From NCBI GenBank assembly GCA_030840545.1, contig JAVEEH010000174.1, forward strand, positions 1 to 10,924: 10,924 nucleotides of DNA, written 5' to 3'. The notes below the pieces were generated by a model. It searched no databases. It worked only from the letters and a program-made list of their open reading frames with translations, and was not told the origin of the DNA. This document shows, piece after piece, positions 1 to 5,290 of this stretch (position 1 is its first letter; each line of letters starts with the position of its first letter). Position numbers and translations under genes: made by a program. Origin of the DNA: Frankiaceae bacterium. GTDB taxonomy: Bacteria > Actinomycetota > Actinomycetes > JAFAQI01.

Positions 1-271
1 CCGGCAAGCCCTGAGTGCCGCCACCGTTCAGCGTGCCGGCGTTGGCGGCCGGGGTCAGCGGCTGGGAGGCGCCGTGGTGCAACGTGGTGACCGCCAACGC
101 GCCCACCAACCCACCGGCCGCGACCAGACCCGCGCGGATCAGCGTCGTCCGCCGTTGCGGGCTCGGATGCGTCGACTGAGAGTCGGAGGAGGTCAGGGGG
201 TCGGCGTTCATCGGCGTGAGCCAGTCGTCGCCGCTCGACTCGACCACACGTGTGTCGGTCGGCTCGGTCAT
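1..271 (-). CDS. Membrane-anchored protein, N-terminal fragment (3' end outside window)
   Basis: Partial gene running off the left edge; 90 codons are visible. The ATG at 269-271 is preceded on the minus strand by a GAGAAGGGA ribosome binding site about 10 nt away. The visible protein starts MTEPTDTRVV. It has a polar, Ser/Thr/Asp/Pro-rich N-terminal tail (residues 1-45), an Arg-Arg pair, then one hydrophobic segment (about residues 48-67, LIRAGLVAAGGLVGALAV), followed by a Gly/Asn/Thr-rich linker. The positive charges before the helix predict an N-in single-pass anchor with the missing bulk of the protein outside the membrane. A cytoplasmic tail, one TM and a Gly-rich linker are common in actinobacterial HtrA-like (S1C) proteases and other anchored exported proteins, but the catalytic part lies outside the window, so I do not assign a function. 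It is divergent from the thioesterase gene. Confidence 0.75.
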   Translation of the reverse strand, partial: MTEPTDTRVVESSGDDWLTPMNADPLTSSDSQSTHPSPQRRTTLIRAGLVAAGGLVGALAVTTLHHGASQPLTPAANAGTLNGGGTQGLP

Positions 272-436
272 GATGCTCGGTCCCTTCTCGCCTCGATCGC
301 CGCTGCGACCCGGTGGCAACCATCGCCAGTCAGGCTGAACAGAGCCGCAAGGTGGGCTGTGCGTTGGCTGTGAGTCGGGTGTCGACGACTTCGTCGCGTC
401 TAGTTGGATGAGGACTCCGCGTGCGAGGAGGATTCG

Positions 437-847
437 GTGGAGCTGGAGTCAGCAGGCAACTTCCAGGAGCTGCTCGGCATCGAGCTGATCGAGGTGACCG
501 GCGACCGCGTCGTCTGCACCTGCGAGATCAAGCCGCAGCTGCACCAGCCCTACGGAATCCTGCACGGCGGGGTCTACTGCTCGATCGTCGAGACCGCGGC
601 GAGCGTGGCCGCCGCGATGTGGCTGGGCGACGAGGGCAACGTCGTGGGCGTCGTCAACACGACGAACTTCATCCGCGCGGCCCGCGTGGGCACGCTCACC
701 GCTACGGCGACTCCCCTGCAACGCGGTCGCACTCAGCAGCTGTGGCAGGTGGAGATCATCGACAGCGAGGGTCGGCTCTCCGCACACGGACAGGTGCGAC
801 TGGCCAACCTGCGCCAGGTCGACCGGCTCGGCCAGCCGAGCGGCTGA
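437..847 (+). CDS. PaaI-family hotdog-fold acyl-CoA thioesterase
   Basis: A 136-residue single-domain hotdog protein, the usual size for the PaaI/4HBT family, which hydrolyses acyl- or aryl-CoA thioesters in the cytoplasm. The signature lies at residues 43-56 (HGGVYCSIVETAAS). The HGG turn begins the long hotdog helix, and Glu52 sits where the family has its catalytic Asp/Glu. The later strand (NFIRAARVGTLTATATPLQRGR, about residues 77-98) matches the family's substrate-pocket and CoA-binding region. I chose the GTG at 437 because AGGAGG (426-431) sits 5 nt upstream. The in-frame ATG at 404 would add 11 acidic residues and has no ribosome binding site. Substrate cannot be told from sequence; hydroxybenzoyl-, dihydroxynaphthoyl- or phenylacetyl-CoA-type thioesters are all possible. 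It is followed at once by a 12-bp palindrome that probably belongs to the next gene. Confidence 0.9.
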   Translation: MELESAGNFQELLGIELIEVTGDRVVCTCEIKPQLHQPYGILHGGVYCSIVETAASVAAAMWLGDEGNVVGVVNTTNFIRAARVGTLTATATPLQRGRTQQLWQVEIIDSEGRLSAHGQVRLANLRQVDRLGQPSG

Positions 848-859
848 GGTGCTAGCACC
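848..859. promoter_or_regulatory. Palindromic operator candidate GGTGCTAGCACC (site 1)
   Basis: Perfect 12-bp palindrome starting one base after the thioesterase stop codon and ending 81 bp before the ATG of the secreted protein at 941. It has no loop and no T-run, so it does not look like a terminator. The 15-bp word GAGGTGCTAGCACCA (846-860) recurs with one change at 3335-3349 in the promoter region of the kinase operon. NarL/LuxR-type response regulators bind short inverted repeats as dimers, so the regulator encoded at 1313-1948 is the obvious candidate ligand; that link is inference. Confidence 0.6.
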
Positions 860-940
860 ATCGTCCACTACCGGCCGGCACCCGCGCCGCCGGAGACTCG
901 GGACATGCCGGAGACATCCCGGCCCAACCGAGGAGAACAC

Positions 941-1309
941 ATGCGCACCCGTCCTTCGCTCACCGTCGCCGCAGCCGCCGCGTCCATGGTCCTGATCGGC
1001 GGCATCGCCTATGCGGCCGTGCAGTCCGTCGACACCACGCCCAAGTCGCAGATCCTCGTCCCGAGGACGTCGGCTACCCAGCCGTCGCACAGTCGCGGCA
1101 GCGACGACCCGGCCAGCCACGACATCAACGACGACCACGGCGGCCGCATCAGCAGCACCAACGGCAGCACCGGCGGCACCGGCACCGGAGGCACCGACGA
1201 CCCGGTCGGCCATGACGCCAACGACGATCACGGCGGCAGCGGTCACGACAGCAGCTCCCACCACGGTGGCTCCGGCCGCAGCGGTTCCGGGCACGGCAGC
1301 GACGGCTGA
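941..1309 (+). CDS. Small secreted or anchored Gly/Ser/His/Asp-rich protein with two 14-residue repeats
   Basis: 122 residues. The ATG at 941 follows AGGAGA (931-936); an in-frame ATG at 905 lacks a comparable site. Residues 1-25 form a signal sequence or anchor: Arg2/Arg4, hydrophobic run 7-25, and an AYA-A signal peptidase I-type site (23-26). The rest is low complexity and probably disordered. It carries two repeats, DDPASHDINDDHGG (55-68) and DDPVGHDANDDHGG (86-99), linked by a Ser/Thr/Gly spacer and followed by a His/Ser/Gly tail with an HH pair. The alternating Asp and His residues could bind divalent metal, but no known metal-binding fold is evident and I do not recognise a characterised family. 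The gene has an operator-like palindrome upstream and converges on the response regulator gene, whose stop lies 3 bp away, which suggests it is an output of that two-component system. Confidence 0.8.
   Translation: MRTRPSLTVAAAAASMVLIGGIAYAAVQSVDTTPKSQILVPRTSATQPSHSRGSDDPASHDINDDHGGRISSTNGSTGGTGTGGTDDPVGHDANDDHGGSGHDSSSHHGGSGRSGSGHGSDG
1103..1237 (+). repeat. Two diverged copies of a 42-bp coding repeat
   Basis: Copies at 1103-1144 and 1196-1237, separated by 51 bp of Ser/Gly/Thr codons. They encode DDP(A/V)(S/G)HD(I/A)NDDHGG. Ten of 14 residues are identical (11 if the conserved Asp-Pro frame is extended by small-residue matches), and the copies keep the same reading frame, so this is a protein-level repeat rather than simple DNA slippage. 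Confidence 0.7.
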
Positions 1310-1312
1310 GGG

Positions 1313-1948
1313 CTAGCCGCTTCCGTCCTCCCCGGCGAGATGCTCGCTCGCCCACAACGCCGCCTGAGTGCGGTCGACGACCCCGATGGCCTGGAACACG
1401 CTGGTGAGATGGGCCTTGACGGTGCGTTCGGCGATGCCGAGACGGCGGGCGATGTTCTTGTTGGCCAGCCCTTGCCCGACCAACCGCAGCACCTCCTGCT
1501 CCCGGGTGGTGAGCCTGATGGCCGCGCGGTCGCTGCGCTTCGCGTCGAGAAGAACCCGCGCCGCCTTCGGGTCCAAGGGCGATCCACCTGCGGCGGCAGC
1601 CCGTACCGCTGCCGAGACCTCCGCTGCGTCGGCATCCTTGAGGATGTAGCCCGCGGCGCCCGCGTCGAGTGCAGCGAGGATGCGCTTCTGGTCGACGAAC
1701 GAGGTGAGCACGACGACGTGCACAGTCGTCGACAACGCCATGATGCGACGGGTGGCCTCGATGCCGTCGACGCCCGGCATCGACAGGTCCATCAAGAACA
1801 CGTCCGGGGTCGCCGACTCCAGCAGTGCGACCGCTTCCGCACCGTCGCGAGCAGTCCCGACCACTTCGATGTCGTCCTCGGTGCCGAGCAGTTGCTCCAG
1901 ACCTCGGCGTACGACGTCGTGGTCGTCGGCGATCGCCACCCGGATCAT
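1313..1948 (-). CDS. NarL/LuxR-family two-component response regulator
   Basis: 211 residues, the normal length for the NarL subfamily. Receiver domain at residues 1-120: acidic pocket Asp8-Asp9, phospho-acceptor Asp54 in LMDLSMPGVDG, Thr82/Ser83 switch position and Lys104 in YILKD. LuxR-type helix-turn-helix at about 145-205: LTTREQEVLRLVGQGLANKNIA followed by the recognition region ERTVKAHLTSVF. All catalytic residues are present, so phosphorylation by the adjacent kinase is expected. The ATG at 1946-1948 overlaps the kinase stop (ATGA, 1945-1948), indicating translational coupling in a kinase-regulator operon. The gene converges on the secreted-protein gene ending at 1309. Its likely binding site is the palindrome GGTGCTAGYACC found at 848-859 and 3337-3348 (inference). 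The target genes and signal are unknown; the family resembles LiaR/DesR-type regulators only in a general way. Confidence 0.93.
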   Translation of the reverse strand: MIRVAIADDHDVVRRGLEQLLGTEDDIEVVGTARDGAEAVALLESATPDVFLMDLSMPGVDGIEATRRIMALSTTVHVVVLTSFVDQKRILAALDAGAAGYILKDADAAEVSAAVRAAAAGGSPLDPKAARVLLDAKRSDRAAIRLTTREQEVLRLVGQGLANKNIARRLGIAERTVKAHLTSVFQAIGVVDRTQAALWASEHLAGEDGSG

Positions 1949-3300
1949 GAGATCGGCACCTCCATGTGCACATGCGTTCCCTCGCCGGGCGTGCTGTCGA
2001 CCTGCAGCAGTCCACCGGCGCCTTCGACCAGATCCCGCAGCCCGCGGAGACCGAGGTGACCTTCAGCAGCCCGAGCGGCAGCGTCGTCCGCGGTGAAGCC
2101 CACGCCGTCGTCGACCACATCGAGCGTCGCGCGGCGGCCGTTCGTCGACAGAGTCAGGTCCACCCGAGACCCCTGGGCGTGACTCACGACGTTGCGCAAG
2201 GACTCACGCGCCACGCGATAGAGCAAGGCGGCCACCGGCGCCGGCAAGTCGTCGACCAGCCCCTCGACGTCGCAGCTTGTCGTGATGCCCCGGTTGGCCA
2301 CGGCGCCGAGAAGATCCGTGACGGCTGCCGGCAGACCCGCCTCCGCGAGCTTGGGCGGGTAGATGTCGACCAGCAAGGAGCGTAGCGACTTGATGCTCTC
2401 GCGCACCTGCGACGCCGACTGCTCGAGCAGCGCCGACGAATGGTCGGCGAGACCCTCCCGCCGCGCCGATCCCGCGAGCTGGTAGGCCACTCCCGCGAGG
2501 TCTTGCACGACACCGTCGTGGAGGTCGCTCGCGATCCGGCGTCGCTCGCCGTCAGACGCGTCGATCGCCTGACGGAGCAGACGTTCGCGTTCTCGCTGGC
2601 GGTGCCGCAGCCGCCGGGCCAACGACCATGCGAGCGGGATCTGCACGAGCTCGAGCGCGATGAGTGCGCCGATGGACACCGGCGCAAAGCTCCGCCAGAT
2701 GCGATTACCTGAAGCTGACACGGCGTCATAGCGGTAGTAAGCCTCGAACAGGAGCCGGCCACCGCCGGGGGCACGGATGGGGAGATAGACCTCGAGCAGC
2801 TTGCCCTGGTCGCGCTCGAAGCGGTTCTCCGGCCTCGACAGGTCACTCACTTCGGCCTCGATGACGCCACGGTCGAGGGCCGCGAGCTCATCGGCACCCA
2901 GCTGGTAGCGGGTGCCCTCGAGCCGAGGTTCGTCGGAGTAGACGATGGTCCCGTCACGCGTCCAGATCTTGACCCGCACCAGCGAGCGGTCGAGCACGCT
3001 TTTCTGCACGACCGTGGCAATCTTTCGCACTGCCGCGGGCTGTGCACTGATGAGTCCGTCCGTCACTGCAGGCTCGACGACCGTCTGCGCCTTGACGAGA
3101 GTCGTCGTGCGGGCATCCACCGTGGCCTCGCGCTGGCCGACACGGCGACTGGCAACCGCCGTCGCGACCCCGACTATGGCCACGGCGACGAGACCCGCGA
3201 GCGCGAACTGCAGCACCGGCCGGGTGACGGTCCAGCGGCCGGTCGGCGCGTCCGCGACGGCCGGTTCCTCCTGAGGACGCGCGCCCTGGTCGACCTGCAT
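1945..3300 (-). CDS. Membrane sensor histidine kinase (HisKA_3 type)
   Basis: 451 residues. Order: cytoplasmic N-tail (1-28), TM1 (about 29-50), extracytoplasmic sensor region (about 51-204), TM2 (about 205-225), a charged linker rich in Arg/Glu, dimerisation and phospho-acceptor domain with His261 in DLHDGVVQDL, and a HATPase domain. The ATPase shows an N box (RESLRNVVSHA, 366-376), G1 box (VVDDGVGF, 395-402) and G2-like HLGLRGL (415-421). The sensor region contains a conserved-looking stretch SLVRVKIWTRDGTIVYSDEP, suggesting a PAS/PDC-like extracellular fold. I chose the ATG at 3298-3300. An in-frame ATG at 3363 would place the palindromic site inside the coding sequence and add a poorly structured extension. 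No strong ribosome binding site is visible before 3300. It overlaps the response regulator by 4 nt and should phosphorylate it. The ligand is unknown. Confidence 0.92.
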   Translation of the reverse strand: MQVDQGARPQEEPAVADAPTGRWTVTRPVLQFALAGLVAVAIVGVATAVASRRVGQREATVDARTTTLVKAQTVVEPAVTDGLISAQPAAVRKIATVVQKSVLDRSLVRVKIWTRDGTIVYSDEPRLEGTRYQLGADELAALDRGVIEAEVSDLSRPENRFERDQGKLLEVYLPIRAPGGGRLLFEAYYRYDAVSASGNRIWRSFAPVSIGALIALELVQIPLAWSLARRLRHRQRERERLLRQAIDASDGERRRIASDLHDGVVQDLAGVAYQLAGSARREGLADHSSALLEQSASQVRESIKSLRSLLVDIYPPKLAEAGLPAAVTDLLGAVANRGITTSCDVEGLVDDLPAPVAALLYRVARESLRNVVSHAQGSRVDLTLSTNGRRATLDVVDDGVGFTADDAAARAAEGHLGLRGLRDLVEGAGGLLQVDSTPGEGTHVHMEVPIS

Positions 3301-3336
3301 CCATCGACGATACGAGAGCAGATCAAGGATTCGAGA

Positions 3337-3348
3337 GGTGCTAGTACC
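3337..3348. promoter_or_regulatory. Palindromic operator candidate GGTGCTAGTACC (site 2)
   Basis: Eleven of 12 positions match the palindrome at 848-859, and the flanking GA and A are also kept (14 of 15 bases over 3335-3349). It lies in the 93-bp gap between the kinase ATG (3300, minus) and the secreted-protein ATG (3394, plus), 36 bp and 45 bp from them respectively, so it could control both directions. Best reading: autoregulatory and output site of the response regulator encoded at 1313-1948 (inference). Confidence 0.6.
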
Positions 3349-3393
3349 AAAGCGCAATAGCAACGTGCACCCCGTGTCGCTGATGCTGACCCC

Positions 3394-3792
3394 ATGAGAC
3401 GAACCAGCAAGCAGTCAATCGCCCTCACCGTCCTTCTCGCCGCCGGAGCAACGCTCGCGAGCGCCGGTCCGGCCCTGGCCCGTGATCGTGGCAATGGTGT
3501 GACCGCGAATGGTCAGTGCAGCGCCGGCGCGACGTGGAAACTGAAAGCCAAGCCTGATGACGGCGGACGTATCGAGGTCGAGTTCGAGGTCGACTCGAAC
3601 CATGCCGGGCAGAGCTGGGCGGTGTCGCTGCGCGACAACGGCGATCGCTTCTTCGCCGGTCACCGCACCACCACGCAGCCCAGCGGGTCGCTCTCCGTCC
3701 ACCGGCTGACCGCGAACCGCGCCGGCAACGACGTGATACGTGCGCGCGCCACTCACGGCTCGCAGACCTCCCAAGGTCTTGTCACTCTCTGA
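3394..3792 (+). CDS. Small secreted protein of unknown function
   Basis: 132 residues with a clear signal peptide: Arg2/Arg3/Lys6, hydrophobic core 9-23, and an A-L-A site at 27-29, leaving about 103 mature residues starting RDRGNG. The mature part looks folded, with beta-strand-like alternation: WKLKAKPDDGGRIEVEFEVDSN (48-69), WAVSLRDNGDRFFAG (75-89) and a second half ending VIRARATHGSQTSQG. It has one cysteine (Cys42), so no internal disulfide is possible. I know similar secreted proteins from other actinobacteria but none with an assigned function. No clear Shine-Dalgarno sequence precedes the ATG (GCTGACCCC), so translation may start from a very short leader. The upstream palindrome shared with the kinase operon suggests it is an exported output of that system. 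It ends at a strong hairpin. Confidence 0.85.
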   Translation: MRRTSKQSIALTVLLAAGATLASAGPALARDRGNGVTANGQCSAGATWKLKAKPDDGGRIEVEFEVDSNHAGQSWAVSLRDNGDRFFAGHRTTTQPSGSLSVHRLTANRAGNDVIRARATHGSQTSQGLVTL

Positions 3793-3800
3793 CCCGAGGT

Positions 3801-3840
3801 TGCGTGCGGCCCCGGTTCTGCTGACCCGGGGCCGCACGCA
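3801..3840. terminator. Bidirectional hairpin terminator
   Basis: Perfect 15-bp stem: TGCGTGCGGCCCCGG (3801-3815) pairs with CCGGGGCCGCACGCA (3826-3840) around a 10-nt loop. It sits 8 bp after the stop of the plus-strand secreted gene and 16 bp before the stop of the minus-strand membrane protein gene. On the plus side it is followed by a moderately T-rich run (TCGTGCTGGTTGTTCGTT) rather than a U-tract, typical of high-GC actinobacterial terminators. It probably serves both convergent genes. Confidence 0.85.
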
Positions 3841-3856
3841 TCGTGCTGGTTGTTCG

Positions 3857-4471
3857 TTACACCTCGACGGGAGCGGGGGTGTGTGCGCCGAGGTTCGGAA
3901 GCACAACCGCCTCCGGTGCGACGCGACGCAGGTGCCAGAAGCCCAGCGCCGAGAGCAGGAACATCAAGCCGGCGGTGATGAAGGACGCAATCGCGGCGAT
4001 GGCTGCGATCTGTCCGAGCTTCCAGAATGCGTAGGCGTTGAGCAACATCCCACGCAGGGTCTCACCCATGAACAGCGCCTGTCGCTGACCGCTCAGAGCG
4101 GCGAGCTTCGGGTCGTTGGGGTTCTGGGCCTGCAGCGCGATGTACTGGCCGCTGACCTCGCTGTAGGTCTGGCCGGCTGCGATACCGCGCATGTGCACGG
4201 CGATGTAGTGGTTGGCGAAGACAGCGGCTTGCTGGCCGTTGACGACCTGCTGCCCGGCGTACGGCGTCACGTACTTGGTGATCTCCGGGTCGGCCTTGAG
4301 CGAGGGGCTTCCCTTCGCCGGGAAGTCGATCTTCTGCTGGACCAGCTGGGTGCGGACGCTGGTGTCCGCGAAGCTGTGGGCCCAGACCAGCAGCCCGCCG
4401 GCCACCACGAGGATGATCGCGAGCACTAGCCCGCCGGTTGCCATCAGCGCGTCGAATGTCTTGCGGCGCAT
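3857..4471 (-). CDS. Two-TM membrane protein of unknown function
   Basis: 204 residues. The ATG at 4469-4471 has an excellent ribosome binding site (AAAGGAG, 6 nt upstream). TM1 is about residues 11-31. It is followed by an extracytoplasmic region of about 120 residues (32-155) rich in Gln, Ala and Tyr (for example QQVVNGQQAAVFANHYIAVHM and QTYSEVSGQY). A motif RGMLLNAYAFWKLGQ leads into TM2 (about 152-178), then a short cytoplasmic tail with HLRR. Both ends are therefore predicted inside the cell. The layout resembles unnamed actinobacterial membrane proteins I have seen, but I know no function and assign none. It is divergent from the DevR-like regulator, and the DosR-box-like site at 4593-4606 lies in the shared promoter region 122 bp upstream, so it could be a regulon member. 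It ends facing the bidirectional hairpin. Confidence 0.85.
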   Translation of the reverse strand: MRRKTFDALMATGGLVLAIILVVAGGLLVWAHSFADTSVRTQLVQQKIDFPAKGSPSLKADPEITKYVTPYAGQQVVNGQQAAVFANHYIAVHMRGIAAGQTYSEVSGQYIALQAQNPNDPKLAALSGQRQALFMGETLRGMLLNAYAFWKLGQIAAIAAIASFITAGLMFLLSALGFWHLRRVAPEAVVLPNLGAHTPAPVEV

Positions 4472-4592
4472 CGTCGTCTCCTTTGTCCACGGGAGCCGGG
4501 TCAGCTCCGTCTGATCACAGACTCGTCGACCCGGGGCCGTCGCAGGCAGGGGCGAACGTCCCGCCCGGCGGGCCAGTGGTCACGACGTATTA

Positions 4593-4606
4593 GGGTCTTT
4601 CGTCCC
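4593..4606. promoter_or_regulatory. DosR-box-like site GGGTCTTTCGTCCC
   Basis: Core at 4593-4606; the 20-bp window 4590-4609 matches 14 of 20 positions of the published mycobacterial DosR consensus TTSGGGACTWWAGTCCCSAA. It differs from the second site in this window (8065-8078) at only 2 of 14 core positions. It lies 36 bp upstream of the GTG of the DevR/DosR-like gene, fitting autoregulation, and 121 bp upstream of the divergent membrane protein ATG. The rest of the 171-bp gap (4472-4642) holds a GC-rich short palindrome (4560-4572) and no promoter I can call confidently. Confidence 0.6.
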
Positions 4607-4642
4607 TGCCCGCACACGTCGAAGCGGGAGGAGAATGAAGAG

Positions 4643-5290
4643 GTGAGCGACAACGGCACGCAGATCCGGGTGTTCCTCCTCGACGACCACGAGGTCGTCC
4701 GTCGCGGTGTGCGCGATCTGCTCGAGTCGGAGGGCGACATCACGGTCATCGGCGAGGCTTCGACCGCCGCCGAGGCGATGGCGCGCGTGCCGGCGGTGCG
4801 TCCCGACGTCGCTGTGCTGGATGTGCGCCTGCCGGACGGCGACGGTGTCAGCGTCTGTCGCGACCTGCGCTCGCAGCTCCCGGATCTCGCCTGCTTGATG
4901 CTGACGTCGTTCGCCGATGACGAGGCGCTGTTCGAAGCGATCATGGCGGGTGCGGCCGGTTACGTGCTCAAGCAGGTGCACGGCGCAGACATCCTGGGAG
5001 CTGTGCGAACCGTGGCCGGCGGCGGGTCGCTGCTGGATCCGCGCACCATCGCCCGCGTCATGGAGCGGCTGCGCGAGCGGGCCACCGCCAAGGATCCGCT
5101 GGCGGCCCTGTCCGATCAGGAAAAGCGGATCCTGGACCTCATCGGCGAGGGCCTGACCAATCGGCAGATCGGCGAACGCATGTTCCTGGCCGAGAAGACG
5201 GTGAAGAACTACGTGTCGAATCTGCTCGGCAAGCTCGGGATGGAACGCCGCACGCAGGCCGCGGCCTTCGTCGCCCGGCTGCACACCTAG
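4643..5290 (+). CDS. devR: DevR/DosR-like hypoxia-type response regulator
   Basis: 215 residues, start GTG at 4643 with GGGAGGAG at 4626-4633; the upstream ATG at 4635 is out of frame and stops at once. Receiver domain: Asp14-Asp15, phospho-acceptor Asp60 in VLDVRLPDGDG, Thr88 and Lys110. LuxR-type DNA-binding domain at about 155-212. The stretches FLLDDHEVVRRG, EAMARVPAVRPDVAVLDVRLPDG and MFLAEKTVKNYVSNLLGKLGMERRTQAA follow M. tuberculosis DosR (Rv3133c) nearly residue for residue as I remember it. The DNA-contacting Lys, Lys and Asn of DosR (179, 182, 183) are present as Lys185, Lys188 and Asn189. DosR activates dormancy genes on hypoxia, NO or CO. Here its likely partner is the convergent GAF kinase, whose stop codon shares the CTAG at 5287-5290. 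A DosR-like box upstream suggests autoregulation. Orthology is inferred, not tested. Confidence 0.92.
   Translation: MSDNGTQIRVFLLDDHEVVRRGVRDLLESEGDITVIGEASTAAEAMARVPAVRPDVAVLDVRLPDGDGVSVCRDLRSQLPDLACLMLTSFADDEALFEAIMAGAAGYVLKQVHGADILGAVRTVAGGGSLLDPRTIARVMERLRERATAKDPLAALSDQEKRILDLIGEGLTNRQIGERMFLAEKTVKNYVSNLLGKLGMERRTQAAAFVARLHT

Noticed and set aside
74..373. Plus-strand open frame at the left edge
   Set aside because: Arg-rich and antisense to the membrane-anchored protein with a good ribosome binding site on the minus strand.
848..859. The palindrome as a CIRCE-type HrcA element or a terminator
   Set aside because: CIRCE needs GAGTGCTAA-type arms separated by 9 bp, and a terminator needs a loop and a longer stem; here the 12 bp are continuous.
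1303..1319. CGGCT/AGCCG mini-hairpin at the convergent ends of the secreted protein and response regulator genes
   Set aside because: The stem is only 5 bp and has no T-run, so I do not call a terminator there.
1149..2120. Minus-strand open frame of 323 codons across the regulator gene
   Set aside because: Arg/Gly/Cys-rich shadow of the response regulator and kinase frames, with no recognisable motif.
4560..4572. CCCGCC-C-GGCGGG short palindrome between the membrane protein and the DosR-like gene
   Set aside because: Such GC-only palindromes arise often by chance at this base composition, and it is poorly placed for a terminator of either divergent gene.
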